A stretch of 37,417 bases of DNA, taken from Methanomethylovorans sp. (GTDB lineage Archaea; Halobacteriota; Methanosarcinia; Methanosarcinales; Methanosarcinaceae). Within the stretch, counting starts at the first letter, position 1, and each line of letters starts with the position of its first letter. The stretch spans positions 1-37,417 of the forward strand of contig JACIVZ010000009.1 of NCBI GenBank assembly GCA_014361205.1, in the 5' to 3' direction. The notes beneath the pieces were generated by a model, which had not been told where the DNA came from, ran no database searches, and saw only the letters and a list, made by a program, of their open reading frames with translations. Shown piece after piece: positions 25,372 through 34,200 of this stretch. Made by a program: the position numbers and the translations under genes.

Positions 25372-26452
25372 AGATAGTCTTCCTTCTTTTTCTAAGCAGA
25401 TATATGAAAAACGGAGCTCCGAACATGGCGGTGATTATCCCCACCGGCAGGTTTTCGGGGGGTATAACTATCCTGGAGATTGTATCACACATGATGAGAA
25501 ATATAGAGCCTGCGATGGTGGATGTGGGAAACAGTATCCTATGGTCCGGACCTACTATGATTCGTGTGATATGGGGAATGATTAGTCCTACAAAACCGAT
25601 TATGCCGCTTACTGCAACTGCGGCGCCGGTGATAAGAGAAGCAAGTAAAAGAATGTACCTTTTGACCCATTCGATATTAACTCCCAGATACTGTGCCTGT
25701 TCTTCTCCAAGGAGCATTACATTAAGATTCCATGCATGGCGGTACAGCAGAATAATACCTGCAATGATCATCACTGATGAAGTTCCCACCTTTTCCCATG
25801 AGGCATTAGCAAAACTGCCCATCATCCAGAATATGACATGGTCTCTGGATTGATTGATATATACAAGAAAAGAGGTAAAAGCACTGAGAAATGATCCTAC
25901 TGCAATACCTGCAAGTAAAAGAGTGTCTATTGGAACACTACGTCCTACCCTTGAAATGTTGTAAACGAGAAAGATGGTGAGGATGGAAAATACAAACGCT
26001 GTTGTCTGAACATAAAGACCTAACAACATTGCAAGGGAAGCGCCCAGGGAGGCTCCTGAGGACATACCGATAATGTAAGGATCTGCCATTGGGTTCTTAA
26101 GAAGTCCCTGCATGGCACATCCTGCTGTACTGAGAGCTGCTCCCACAAGACCTGCGAGCACTACCCTTGGAATGCGGCTTTGTAACACGATTACTTCGTA
26201 CTTTGGAGGCCATGTTTTGGTGAGGGAGAGGTAATCCCATACAGGGCTCTGACCGATGGAGGGAACAAAATGTGAGAGGGTGTTTTGTGTTCCTTCCAGG
26301 ATACCCATGTAGGTTATCTTTGCTACCATCATTGCGGATATATCAGCACTTCCTACGGCTGCATTACTTACTATGACAACTGCCAGGCATGCTGTCAGTA
26401 AAAAGAGTATTGATTTGCCGTGCCTTTTGGTGTCTGTCATGTTATTCATCAT
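25364..26452 (-). CDS. btuC: BtuC/FecCD-like ABC importer permease (second copy)
   Basis: A 362-aa FecCD/BtuC permease with about ten helices. Hallmarks are RIPRVVLAGLVGAALSTAGC with MQGLLKNPMADPY, LGVNIEWVKR, and GIIGFVGLIIPHITR followed by GPDHR. The first ATG is used here; an in-frame ATG four codons later (MTDTKRHG) is also possible. It overlaps btuF by four bases and btuD by eight, so the three form a coupled unit. Confidence 0.9.
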   Translation of the reverse strand: MMNNMTDTKRHGKSILFLLTACLAVVIVSNAAVGSADISAMMVAKITYMGILEGTQNTLSHFVPSIGQSPVWDYLSLTKTWPPKYEVIVLQSRIPRVVLAGLVGAALSTAGCAMQGLLKNPMADPYIIGMSSGASLGASLAMLLGLYVQTTAFVFSILTIFLVYNISRVGRSVPIDTLLLAGIAVGSFLSAFTSFLVYINQSRDHVIFWMMGSFANASWEKVGTSSVMIIAGIILLYRHAWNLNVMLLGEEQAQYLGVNIEWVKRYILLLASLITGAAVAVSGIIGFVGLIIPHITRIIVGPDHRILFPTSTIAGSIFLIMCDTISRIVIPPENLPVGIITAMFGAPFFIYLLRKRRKTIYA

Positions 26453-27450
26453 AGTTTTTTGTTTATTTTATATGCAGCAACTGATACAACTATAAAAGCT
26501 GTGAGCCAGGCTGTAAAACCGGGTGCTGTGCCGGCAGATGCTGATGCATCAGCTTCTTCCTGTGCCAGACTGATATAGTGGTGTATCTCTTCAAGCCCCT
26601 GCACTATTCTGGGTCCGGGTCTTTCAATGATATTGGAATCTGAGATGACGTACACCCGCTGGTTCTTTACCGCATCTGTCATTGCAATCATGCTGTTGTT
26701 CATAACCTGTTGTTTTATGGTGTTTCCGTAAGTGCCCATACCGGAACAGATTATGATCTGCGGATTCTTATCCACAACTTCCTCCAGAGATATCTGGGGC
26801 CATTTCCTGGATTCTACTATGTTTCTGCCACCTGCAAGCTTTATGAGACTGTCCGGAAAACTGTCCTTGCCTGCTACGTACATGGGATCAAAAGATACAA
26901 GGAAAAGTACTCCGGGACGCTCTGTTTCTGGTATGCCGGCAGTCTGGCTGCCGATATTGCCGATTATTTCTTTCATGCCGGCGGTAAGCTTCAGGGCTTC
27001 TTCCTCATGTCCGGTGATAGTGCCTGCAAGTTCAATATTGTGCAGGATGTCGTCCATAGTGGCGGCGTCCAGAGTGATGACTGTAAGACCAAGCTTTTTG
27101 AGTGTGTCAAGGGTTTCGTTACCGTTTGCAGAATAGGCAAGAATCACATCAGGCTCAAGGTTCACTATGCTTTCGATGTCGATGCTTGCATAACCTCCCA
27201 CCTTTGATATGCCTTCAACTTCAGGAGGATAGTTGTCATAACTGGTAACACCTACCACGGCATCTCCTGCACCGACGGCAAAAAGGATTTCGGTGTTGCT
27301 TGGTATTAAAGATACTATTCTTTCAGGTTTTTCCTTGATTGTAATATTCTTGCCATAACAGTCAGTGATCGTCACAGGAAATGCCGCCGCACAATTTACA
27401 AAAAGCAGGGCAGTTAATATAAGAATTGCAGTCAGTGATGTTTTTGACAT
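26449..27450 (-). CDS. btuF: BtuF-like substrate-binding protein with PGF-CTERM-like anchor
   Basis: A 333-aa exported binding protein. The signal peptide ends near NCAAAFP, the TroA/BtuF fold begins at RIVSLIPSNTEILFAVGAGD, and continues with VGGYASIDIESIVNLEPDVIL. The C-terminus is a serine/alanine stretch, then APGF, a hydrophobic helix and KINKKL, a PGF-CTERM-like signal, so this copy is anchored at the cell surface by itself. GAGGAGA lies at good spacing before the start at 27450. It leads the second importer operon, divergent from pilin pair 2. Confidence 0.88.
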   Translation of the reverse strand: MSKTSLTAILILTALLFVNCAAAFPVTITDCYGKNITIKEKPERIVSLIPSNTEILFAVGAGDAVVGVTSYDNYPPEVEGISKVGGYASIDIESIVNLEPDVILAYSANGNETLDTLKKLGLTVITLDAATMDDILHNIELAGTITGHEEEALKLTAGMKEIIGNIGSQTAGIPETERPGVLFLVSFDPMYVAGKDSFPDSLIKLAGGRNIVESRKWPQISLEEVVDKNPQIIICSGMGTYGNTIKQQVMNNSMIAMTDAVKNQRVYVISDSNIIERPGPRIVQGLEEIHHYISLAQEEADASASAGTAPGFTAWLTAFIVVSVAAYKINKKL

Positions 27451-27558
27451 CGGTCTTTTCTCCTCTTGTTCATATTACATGTATATTACAATAATCCCTT
27501 AAAGTATGTTTGTGTTTTAATTACATATATTTTCGGTTAAGGTTATCTTATCATTAAT

Positions 27559-27575
27559 ACTGTAACTTTTACAGT
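27559..27575. promoter_or_regulatory. 17-base palindrome, candidate operator
   Basis: ACTGTAA, three-base spacer, TTACAGT: a perfect 7-bp inverted repeat about 110 bases upstream of the second btuF. Its size and symmetry suit a dimeric winged-helix regulator. Its half site TTACAGT recurs at 27712-27718 near the pilin transcription start, so one regulator might act on both divergent operons. Confidence 0.45.
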
Positions 27576-27693
27576 TTGTACTAAGGTTAATTACACTTTT
27601 CTTTTTAAAACATTCTCTTATACACAGGTAAATAAAAGATTCTAAAAAATTATATTAGTATAAAATGAAATAAATGTTATCAAAAAAGTTTTA

Positions 27694-27703
27694 TTTATAT
27701 AGG
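27694..27703 (+). promoter_or_regulatory. TATA box for pilin pair 2
   Basis: TTTATATAGG, preceded by a purine-rich BRE-like stretch (CAAAAAAG). Transcription would start about 26 bases downstream, near 27722-27728, giving a leader of about 160 bases before the pilin ATG. That is long for a methanogen pilin gene and contains the structured element that follows. Confidence 0.5.
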
Positions 27704-27753
27704 AAGAGGTTTTACAGTAAACAGTGAATGCTTGATACAAAAAGCGTTCCTTG

Positions 27754-27878
27754 TGTGGAGTAAGACTTGTACATGGGTGGCTGCAGAACCAGACACTGTC
27801 TTAAAGCCGGGATTCTGCAAAAATTGTGCGCCTCTGCCTGAGGTACTATTTACTCCACAGATATAAAAAAGCGAGGTG
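27754..27878 (+). promoter_or_regulatory. Structured 5' leader, riboswitch-like, upstream of pilin pair 2
   Basis: A closing stem of 10 perfect base pairs joins 27754-27763 (TGTGGAGTAA) to 27850-27859. Inside are a 7-bp stem (27782-27788 with 27813-27819), a small hairpin AGAC-ACT-GTCT within it, and CCTC-TGCCT-GAGG at 27831-27843. The ribosome-binding site GAGGTGA at 27873-27879 lies just outside. CGCCTC at 27829-27834 can pair either with GAGG inside the element or with GAGGTG of the ribosome-binding site (six pairs, one G-U), which would give an on/off switch. It does not match the cobalamin riboswitch core. The pairing is read by eye; no folding was computed. Confidence 0.55.
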
Positions 27879-27887
27879 AAAAAGAAT

Positions 27888-28541
27888 ATGAAAATGCTTA
27901 AAGATTCAAAAGCAGTGTCGCCAGTTATCGGTGTCATGCTCATGCTCGTGGTGACCGTGATACTGGCGGCAGCAGTAAGCTCTACGAGCAGCGGACTTAT
28001 GAAGACTACTGATGCAGCACCGACAGCAGTGTTTGATGTGAAGGTTGCAAAAGATGTAGAGCAAGAGATGGGAGGTTATTCGTTTAATACCTCTTACATG
28101 GTAATTAAACAGGTCACGGGAGATGCCATCGATACCAAGAACCTGAAGATAGTTACCACAAACTATAAAGCATATGGACAGCAGACCCGTGAAAAGTTGC
28201 CGAGTGATTCCCATGTATATGGTGATCCTAACGGTATCACTCAGGAAGGTAATGTTCCTTACTGGAACAACGTTGCATACGGTTACTTTGGTTCTAATCC
28301 ACTAGTTGACTTTGGGAATTACACAGTAAAGCCAGGTGTTTCAATGACCGCTCAGAGCTCTCCAGCACATGAGTTGGGCGTCTGGAATGGAACAGACTAT
28401 GACACAACCGCCGGTTTCGGACAGATGCAGGACATGTTCGCAGACTGGGGTAATGTATCCAAGGGAGACTTTGTCAACGTCAAGATCGTCGATCTGAAGA
28501 GTAATAAAGTTATATTCGCCAGTGATGTAGAGGTGATGTAA
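27888..28541 (+). CDS. Archaeal type IV pilin (class A of pair 2)
   Basis: A 217-aa prepilin with short leader KMLKDSK and AVSPVIGVMLMLVVTVILAA. The head contains TKNLKIVT, DFGNYTVKPGVSM and a C-terminal VNVKIVDLKSNKVIF, shared with the pilin at 16708-17355. The start at 27888 is chosen because GAGGTGA lies eight bases upstream; a GTG at 27876 falls inside that site. It is the first gene after the structured leader. No pilus ATPase or platform gene follows, so it probably uses the machinery encoded at 18052-21504. Confidence 0.9.
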   Translation: MKMLKDSKAVSPVIGVMLMLVVTVILAAAVSSTSSGLMKTTDAAPTAVFDVKVAKDVEQEMGGYSFNTSYMVIKQVTGDAIDTKNLKIVTTNYKAYGQQTREKLPSDSHVYGDPNGITQEGNVPYWNNVAYGYFGSNPLVDFGNYTVKPGVSMTAQSSPAHELGVWNGTDYDTTAGFGQMQDMFADWGNVSKGDFVNVKIVDLKSNKVIFASDVEVM

Positions 28542-29039
28542 ATGAAGTTCAAAAAATTGTTCTCATCAGAGAAAGCGGTTTCTCCCGTGATTGGTGTCAT
28601 GCTGATGATAGTCGTGACGGTAATTCTGGCTGCAGCCGTCAGTTCCTATGCAGGCAGTACGAAGGTCAAGGATGCTGCTCCTCAGGCAACCTTAAAGGCA
28701 AGTGCCAGCTATGCTGATGGATATATAAGACTTGAGCATTTGGGTGGAGACATATTGGCAAAAACAAATTTGAATATAGAGATCGCCACTGACAACCCAT
28801 TAACAAGCGGATATGTAGATTCTGCCAATGTGACTTTTTCGAACCCGGCTTATCTGAGACCCGGTGACACTGCACAAATCAGTTTTGAGCAACGTGATGG
28901 TTTTGGTGGACTAAATGCCGCGTTTATAGGAGATGCAATCCGCCTGGCAGTTTATGTTGGTACTCCCTTCAAGATCAGCATAATCGACAAGGAAACCGGC
29001 CAGACAGTGTATACAGCAAAAGTCGTAATGAACCCATAA
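28542..29039 (+). CDS. Archaeal type IV pilin (class B of pair 2)
   Basis: A 165-aa prepilin with leader KFKKLFSSEK and AVSPVIGVMLMIVVTVILAA. The head contains IRLEHLGGDIL, the same motif as in the pilin at 17355-17939. It follows the class A pilin without a gap, with AGGTGAT four bases before the ATG. Pair order and type repeat those of pair 1. A terminator overlaps its stop. Confidence 0.9.
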   Translation: MKFKKLFSSEKAVSPVIGVMLMIVVTVILAAAVSSYAGSTKVKDAAPQATLKASASYADGYIRLEHLGGDILAKTNLNIEIATDNPLTSGYVDSANVTFSNPAYLRPGDTAQISFEQRDGFGGLNAAFIGDAIRLAVYVGTPFKISIIDKETGQTVYTAKVVMNP

Positions 29040-29074
29040 ATACCTCTGTGGGTTCTCTTTTTTTCTTTATTTTT
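29031..29074 (+). terminator. Hairpin plus T-tract after pilin pair 2
   Basis: AACCCA at 29031-29036 pairs with TGGGTT at 29049-29054 and a T-rich tract covers about 29058-29074. It probably ends the pilin transcript, although some read-through into the transglutaminase-like gene is possible. Confidence 0.65.
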
Positions 29075-29117
29075 CAAATCACCATCTTTTGACATAATAT
29101 TTGAGAGGAATGCAGGG

Positions 29118-29843
29118 ATGGGGTCATATCTGAAAAAACCTGAAATGAAGCATAAAGGACAGGTACTGTTTTCCAAGAACGGACCTTTAAATGATCCCCG
29201 GGGATACAGGACAAGAAGAGACAGAAAAAAAGATAAGATAGCGAAGTTAGCTTATGTAAAAGTAACTGTCTTCATTGTAATGATTCCTGTTGTATTGCTT
29301 TTGGTTTCCGGTTCTTTCCCTGCACCAGCGGGTTTTATTAAAAACGAGACAGCCCGTGACCCCACATGGGATGAACTGATGGCTTTCCTAAGAGAAGATG
29401 ACACGGACAGGCAACAGTATCAGGAAGAGGTATTTGACTGCACCCATTTTGCACAGCGGCTCCATAACAATGCAGAGCAGGCAGGGATACGTGCAGCCTA
29501 TGTTACTGTTTTCTGGTACAATAACAGCACAGGGCATGCCCTTAATGCATTTGAGACAACCGATAAGGGTCTGACCTTCGTGGACTGCACAGGTTCTGGA
29601 AATATCCTCACAGAAAGGCAAAGCATGGATAAAATTGCATACGTGGAAAAAGGAAAGAAATATGGCACTATTTCCATCTATCATGCCACAAGTCCGGAGT
29701 ACGATTATTATCTGCAGTACATACAGAATAAAGATTCCCTATATTCTTCTGAAGACCCTAATATTGTCAAGGAAGTGAATATCTACTGGTGTGACTACAG
29801 TCTTGGGGATACTATTGCATACAGGCTTCACCAGAGGATTTAG
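29118..29843 (+). CDS. Membrane-anchored transglutaminase-like protein
   Basis: A 241-aa protein with a basic cytoplasmic N-terminus, one membrane helix at about residues 45-67, and an outer domain with the transglutaminase-like triad: C108 in FDCTHFAQ, H140 in TGHALNAF and D156 in FVDCTG. The family includes cysteine peptidases and cross-linking enzymes, so cleaving or cross-linking of surface proteins is likely, with the neighbouring pilins as possible targets (inference). GAGAGGAA seven bases before the ATG supports the start. The gene lies just after the pilin terminator on the same strand. Confidence 0.8.
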   Translation: MGSYLKKPEMKHKGQVLFSKNGPLNDPRGYRTRRDRKKDKIAKLAYVKVTVFIVMIPVVLLLVSGSFPAPAGFIKNETARDPTWDELMAFLREDDTDRQQYQEEVFDCTHFAQRLHNNAEQAGIRAAYVTVFWYNNSTGHALNAFETTDKGLTFVDCTGSGNILTERQSMDKIAYVEKGKKYGTISIYHATSPEYDYYLQYIQNKDSLYSSEDPNIVKEVNIYWCDYSLGDTIAYRLHQRI

Positions 29844-30037
29844 TATCATATTCAGCAACAACAAGCAGATAAGAAATTTTCTGCCTGAAAATTAAGATAA
29901 AAAATACATTTAAGACAATTCTGATGCCATAAACTGATTAAGGCAAGACAGGACAGTATCACCGGGATTCACATGGAATTATTAAAACTGTCTCAGGTTA
30001 AAATACAGAACTGCATGAATATTTCAAACCTTTGAAT

Positions 30038-30066
30038 TGTGGCAACGCCTCCTGTACGTTGCCACA
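30038..30066. terminator. 10-bp GC-rich hairpin between convergent genes
   Basis: TGTGGCAACG at 30038-30047 and its perfect complement at 30057-30066 enclose a nine-base loop. It lies between the ends of the transglutaminase-like gene (+) and the CbiK-like gene (-), the place for a bidirectional terminator. Flanking T-runs are short. Confidence 0.6.
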
Positions 30067-30083
30067 TCCATTCATTTTACCGT

Positions 30084-30932
30084 TCAAAGAAAACCATGAC
30101 TTTTTCCGGTATCGGCAACAGATTGTATGAAAAGTGCAGCTATCTGGGGAGATTCGCCAAGGATCTTGCTGCTCACCGAGACAGTATATCCTGCTGCTTC
30201 CAGTTTATTCTTCCATGAATCAGGACCGCTGCCATCAAGTTCATAATCCGTATGTTTGCCGGGTATCAGTGTAAGAGGAGCAAGAGTTACCTTTCTGGCA
30301 TTGATATGTTTAAGACGCTGCAGAACCCAGTCTGCCCCCGGATAGCCGCAGCTGGTACCGATCACAATCCTTCCCCCAGTCTTTTCGTCCATCATAAGCT
30401 GCAGCTGGCATAGGGAAGGATCAGCACCTCCTTCATCAATGGGTGAAACGAGCACAGTTGCTTCGTTCTCTGCCGGCATACCAAAATATGCAGTTATGGC
30501 ATCTGCTGCTGACCAGTAGTCCTCAGTGTTCATCAGCAGAGGTTTCCCTATAAGTATACCGTCTATGCCGAAGGACACATGCTTGCCTGAGAACTCATTG
30601 AAGGTGCTAACTGTTGAATAAAGCACATGCAGACCGTCGCCTGGTGTAATGTACAACGGCTGAACTATCATTTTTGTAAAGCCTTCATCAATAAGTTTCG
30701 CCAGTGCACCTACAGGGCTGCTTACGATATTCCCTTCTTTTGCCATAACCTGTCTTACAAGCTCGGATGCTATGGCATACCGTACAACCGAATTCGGATA
30801 TGCGTTCTTAAAAGCATCCACACAGTTCTCAAGTATCTTTTTTGCACCATCCCTCGTAGTGCTGCTGGCAACGAGCAGTATGGCAGTCCTTGCGTCTTTC
30901 TTTATTTCATGACCGGATTTCGTTTCATTCAT
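30084..30932 (-). CDS. CbiK-family protein with altered active site
   Basis: A 282-aa homologue of CbiK, the anaerobic sirohydrochlorin cobaltochelatase. Family features include an AILLVASSTT start, QPLYITPGDG, LIGKPLL, VTLAPLTLIPGKH, and PDSWKNKLEAAG followed by LGESPQIAALF. Of the residues that matter in Salmonella CbiK (H145, E175, H207), only the last has a counterpart, H227 in GKH. The MGHG histidine is replaced by SPIDEGGAD (about 163-171) and the glutamate before xYP by cysteine (SCGYP, about 194-198). It may therefore use another metal or tetrapyrrole, or be a non-catalytic carrier. The start at 30932 is backed by GGAGG; a longer frame to 31157 adds unrelated residues. Confidence 0.8.
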   Translation of the reverse strand: MNETKSGHEIKKDARTAILLVASSTTRDGAKKILENCVDAFKNAYPNSVVRYAIASELVRQVMAKEGNIVSSPVGALAKLIDEGFTKMIVQPLYITPGDGLHVLYSTVSTFNEFSGKHVSFGIDGILIGKPLLMNTEDYWSAADAITAYFGMPAENEATVLVSPIDEGGADPSLCQLQLMMDEKTGGRIVIGTSCGYPGADWVLQRLKHINARKVTLAPLTLIPGKHTDYELDGSGPDSWKNKLEAAGYTVSVSSKILGESPQIAALFIQSVADTGKSHGFL

Positions 30933-31136
30933 GTATTTTCCTCCTATCATATTGCTTCTTATTACAGCTCCCGGGGAGCCATAAACAGTAGTTTTCCATG
31001 CCTTCCTGTTCACATTGATTTTTTCTTTCCCACCCACAGGACAATGTCTTCCAGTTTTCACACTGCAGCTGATACCTCTCTTACACAGCATTGTATCAGA
31101 TAATAATACCATGTTTGTAGAGAATGATATATAAAA
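30933..31136 (-). promoter_or_regulatory. Promoter and long leader of the CbiK-like gene
   Basis: On the minus strand, a TATA box TTTATATATC lies at about 31125-31134, predicting a start near 31100 and a leader of about 165 bases. The leader would begin with a 7-bp hairpin (arms 31093-31099 and 31069-31075). It also contains AACAG/CTGTT arms at 30984-31010 and the palindrome GCTCCCGGGGAGC at 30967-30979, before GGAGG and the ATG. So the gene has its own promoter and a structured leader. The 100 bases between 31137 and the CobN stop show nothing further. Confidence 0.45.
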
Positions 31137-31237
31137 CAAAGTTTTAAAGTAATACATGTTATTTTTTATCCTAATATACCCCTTTATTCAAAGTGTGTCA
31201 CCCGATCAAAATGATGCATACCCCCTTTTACGCCACT

Positions 31238-34200
31238 TCAGCCGTTCATGCCCTCCAGCATATCCTCACCTTCCATATAGATATCCGTCAGTTTCTGCAC
31301 AGTTTCCTCATCAGCATCCCACATGCCCCTCTGTACAGCTTCCAGCAGCCTGCCTGCCATCTGCCTTAAAGCATATGGATTGTTCTCTTTGATCCACTGC
31401 TTTGTCTCTTCATCAAACAGGAACTTCTCGGCAAGTGACTGGTACATCCAATCATCCATCATATCAGCGGTGGCATCCCATCCGAAAGCATAGTCCACAA
31501 GGATGGAAAGTTCCTGTGCTCCCCTGTAACCATGTCGCTTAAGACCTTCCAGCCATTTTGGGTTCAGCACACGGCTTCTGAACACGAATCTCCCCTCCTC
31601 GTCCACCCTCCTGCTACGGGGGCGGTCAGGGTCAGAGCTGTCACCCACCATAGAGAGAGGATCCTTGTTCCCGAAAGCCTTGACACATGAAATCATACCC
31701 CCATGGTACATGTAATCATCATCATTGTCAAGAATATCGATCTCTCTTGAATTGTGATTCTTTACCGTAACGTCAAGCTGGCTGAGGCGCATTCTGAACA
31801 GTTCAGGCATTTTCTCACCTTTCAGATCACGTCCATATGCATGTCCTCCCCATGCAACGTACATATTTGCCAGGTCTTCCTTTGAGTCCCATTTCGATGA
31901 TTCCACAAGTTCTCCGACTCCAACCCCGTATGTTCCTGGCGGACAGCCGAATATGCGGATTACAGCCCTTTCATGTGCCTGCTCTTCGCTCATGCCGGCC
32001 TTTATGGAATCTATCAGTTCTCTGCGAAGATGTTTGAGCAGATAGTTCTCTTCCTCGGTTTCATCAAGAGCTGCTATCATCTTCACACCATCATCGATCA
32101 TGTGTATAAGATTCGGAAAAGCATCCCTGAAAAGCCCGGTGATACGCAGCGTCACGTCCACCCGCGGCCTTCCCAGCTCAGAGGGAGGGATAACCTCAAT
32201 ACCCGTCACAACACTGCCCCTTGCCGACCACACAGGCCGGAGCCCCATAAGCCACAGTACATAGGCTATATCGTCACCTCCGCTTTTCATGGTATCTGTA
32301 GCAAAGATTACCACTCCCACATTCTCAGGATAGCAGCCTTCCTCCTCTATATACCTTGCAACCATCTGGTCTGCGAGCTTTTTCCCCACCTCCCATGCTG
32401 AGGGAGTGGGAATAAGTGCCGGATCAATGGAAAAGAAATTCCTGCCTGTAGGCAGGAGATGAGCATTGCCACGGGTGGGGGCACCCGAGGGACCCGGAGG
32501 CACATAATGTCCATCTACTCCTCTCAAAAAGTTCCTTATCTCATCCGTCGTGTTCCTCAGGCGGGGAACAACCGAACTGCAGATATATTCCACAGTTTCC
32601 GGTACCTGCAAGGAACCAGGGAACATATGAGCAGCAAGATCAGTACAGGCAGCTGCTTCATATCCGAGCTCATCCATACCCTTAATAAGAGCACGGCTCC
32701 TCTTATCCACATCCTCAAGCAGCGCCCCTTTCAGTTCTCCAAGTTCAGGATGGAACTGTGCGGCATTTTCCTGCAGGTCGTGCAAGTCAAGACCCATATT
32801 TTCCGCAATCCCTTGCCTCAGAGAAGACACATCTCCGTTATTGAGGCGTGTAAGGCTGTACACCAGTTCGGTGAAGCGCTCCTCCTGAGGAGTCTGACCA
32901 AAAATATGAAGACCGTCCTTGATCAGGTTATCCTTCACATCGCATAGGTAATGATAAAGCGCATTCAGGTGCTCTTCCAGCTCTTGTGGGGGAGTATCTT
33001 CCGGCAAACCAAGGTCATTGAGAAGATTGTGCTTCTTTACATCACGGTGTATTTCTTCCAGCAACAGTTTTACCTTGTTGTCATCTCTTGCATTCACCGC
33101 ACGGAAGTATTCCTGCAGCTTCATTTCTATATCTTCAATCTCCCCATACCCGTCAGCCCGCATCATGGCAGGAATGAGATGATCAAGTATGACCGCCCTG
33201 CTGCGCCGCTTGGCCTGTGCCCCTTCTCCGGGATTATCTATAATATAAGGATAGATATGAGGTATATCATCGAGCACCACATCCGGGAAACACTCCTCTG
33301 AAAGCCCCACGCCCTTGCCCGGAAGCCATTCCAGAGTCCCGTGTGTCCCCACATGTATAATGGCATGGACACCGAAATCCTCCTTCAGCCATCGATAGTA
33401 AGCGAGGTACTGGTGGGGCATCACAAGATCCGTGCTCTCATATATCTCCATAGCCTTCTCTAGAAAACCCCGCAAAGGCTGCAGTCCTATGAAAATGTTT
33501 CCGTTTATGACACCCGGTACTATTAGGTTTCCATCTGCTGCCAGTATCTCCCCCGGTGGCTCGCCCCAGTCTCTCATCATTTCCCGCCTGCTCCTGGCAG
33601 GTATGTTTTCGAACCACCGTCCATAGGTATCACCATTGATGAGCCCTGCAGCTCTCTCCATCATTTCCCGGGGCGAGAGCCATTCGCAATCATTGCTGAC
33701 ACCTGCAAGGATCTCCCGGACAACCTCGTTCCCGGATCCAGGTAGCCTCTGCACATAATAGCCTTGTTCATGAAGAGCCTGGAGCATTGTCACAACACTT
33801 TCCGGAGCATCAAGTCCGTAAGCACCGCCTACCATATCGTTGCGTGGGGGATTCTGGTGCAGGATTATTGCCAGTTTCCTCTGTGCAGGAGGTGTTCTCC
33901 TCAGCCTTGCCCATTCTGCAGCCATCCGTGCCACTCTGCCTACCCTGTTCCTGATGGGTGCAACATGACGTTTACCCTGAGAATCTCCGATTTCAGTACT
34001 AGCTATGGGCACGGTTATTATCTGTCCGTCATACTCAGGCCACACGACATTGGTCGAAAGCTCAGTTGCCTGAAGGCCCTGGATATCTTCCTTCCAGCCT
34101 TCATACGAGTGAAACGTAGTCATGGCCTGGATAACAGGCACATCAAGGGTATCAAAGAAGTTCTCCGGTGGCTCGTGTTCGGTCCCGTCGCCGGGTGATG

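Larger units (their letters stand above)
27451..27887. promoter_or_regulatory. Divergent regulatory region between second BtuFCD operon and pilin pair 2
   Basis: About 437 bases without a gene. The left part is AT-rich with a 17-base palindrome (27559-27575) and should contain the btuF promoter on the minus strand. The right part has a TATA box (27694-27703) and a structured leader (27754-27878) for the pilins. TTTACAGTAAA at 27711-27721, near the expected start site, is also self-complementary and resembles half of the palindrome. The layout mirrors the divergent region at 16416-16707. Confidence 0.55.

Noticed and set aside
27754-27878. Cobalamin riboswitch upstream of pilin pair 2
   Set aside because: The neighbourhood invites this reading, but the conserved B12-box and core are not present, and such riboswitches are essentially bacterial. 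I kept only a generic structured leader.
30933-31157. 75-residue N-terminal extension of the CbiK-like protein
   Set aside because: GGAGG is placed for the ATG at 30932, the extension is outside the family domain, and it would cover the predicted leader.
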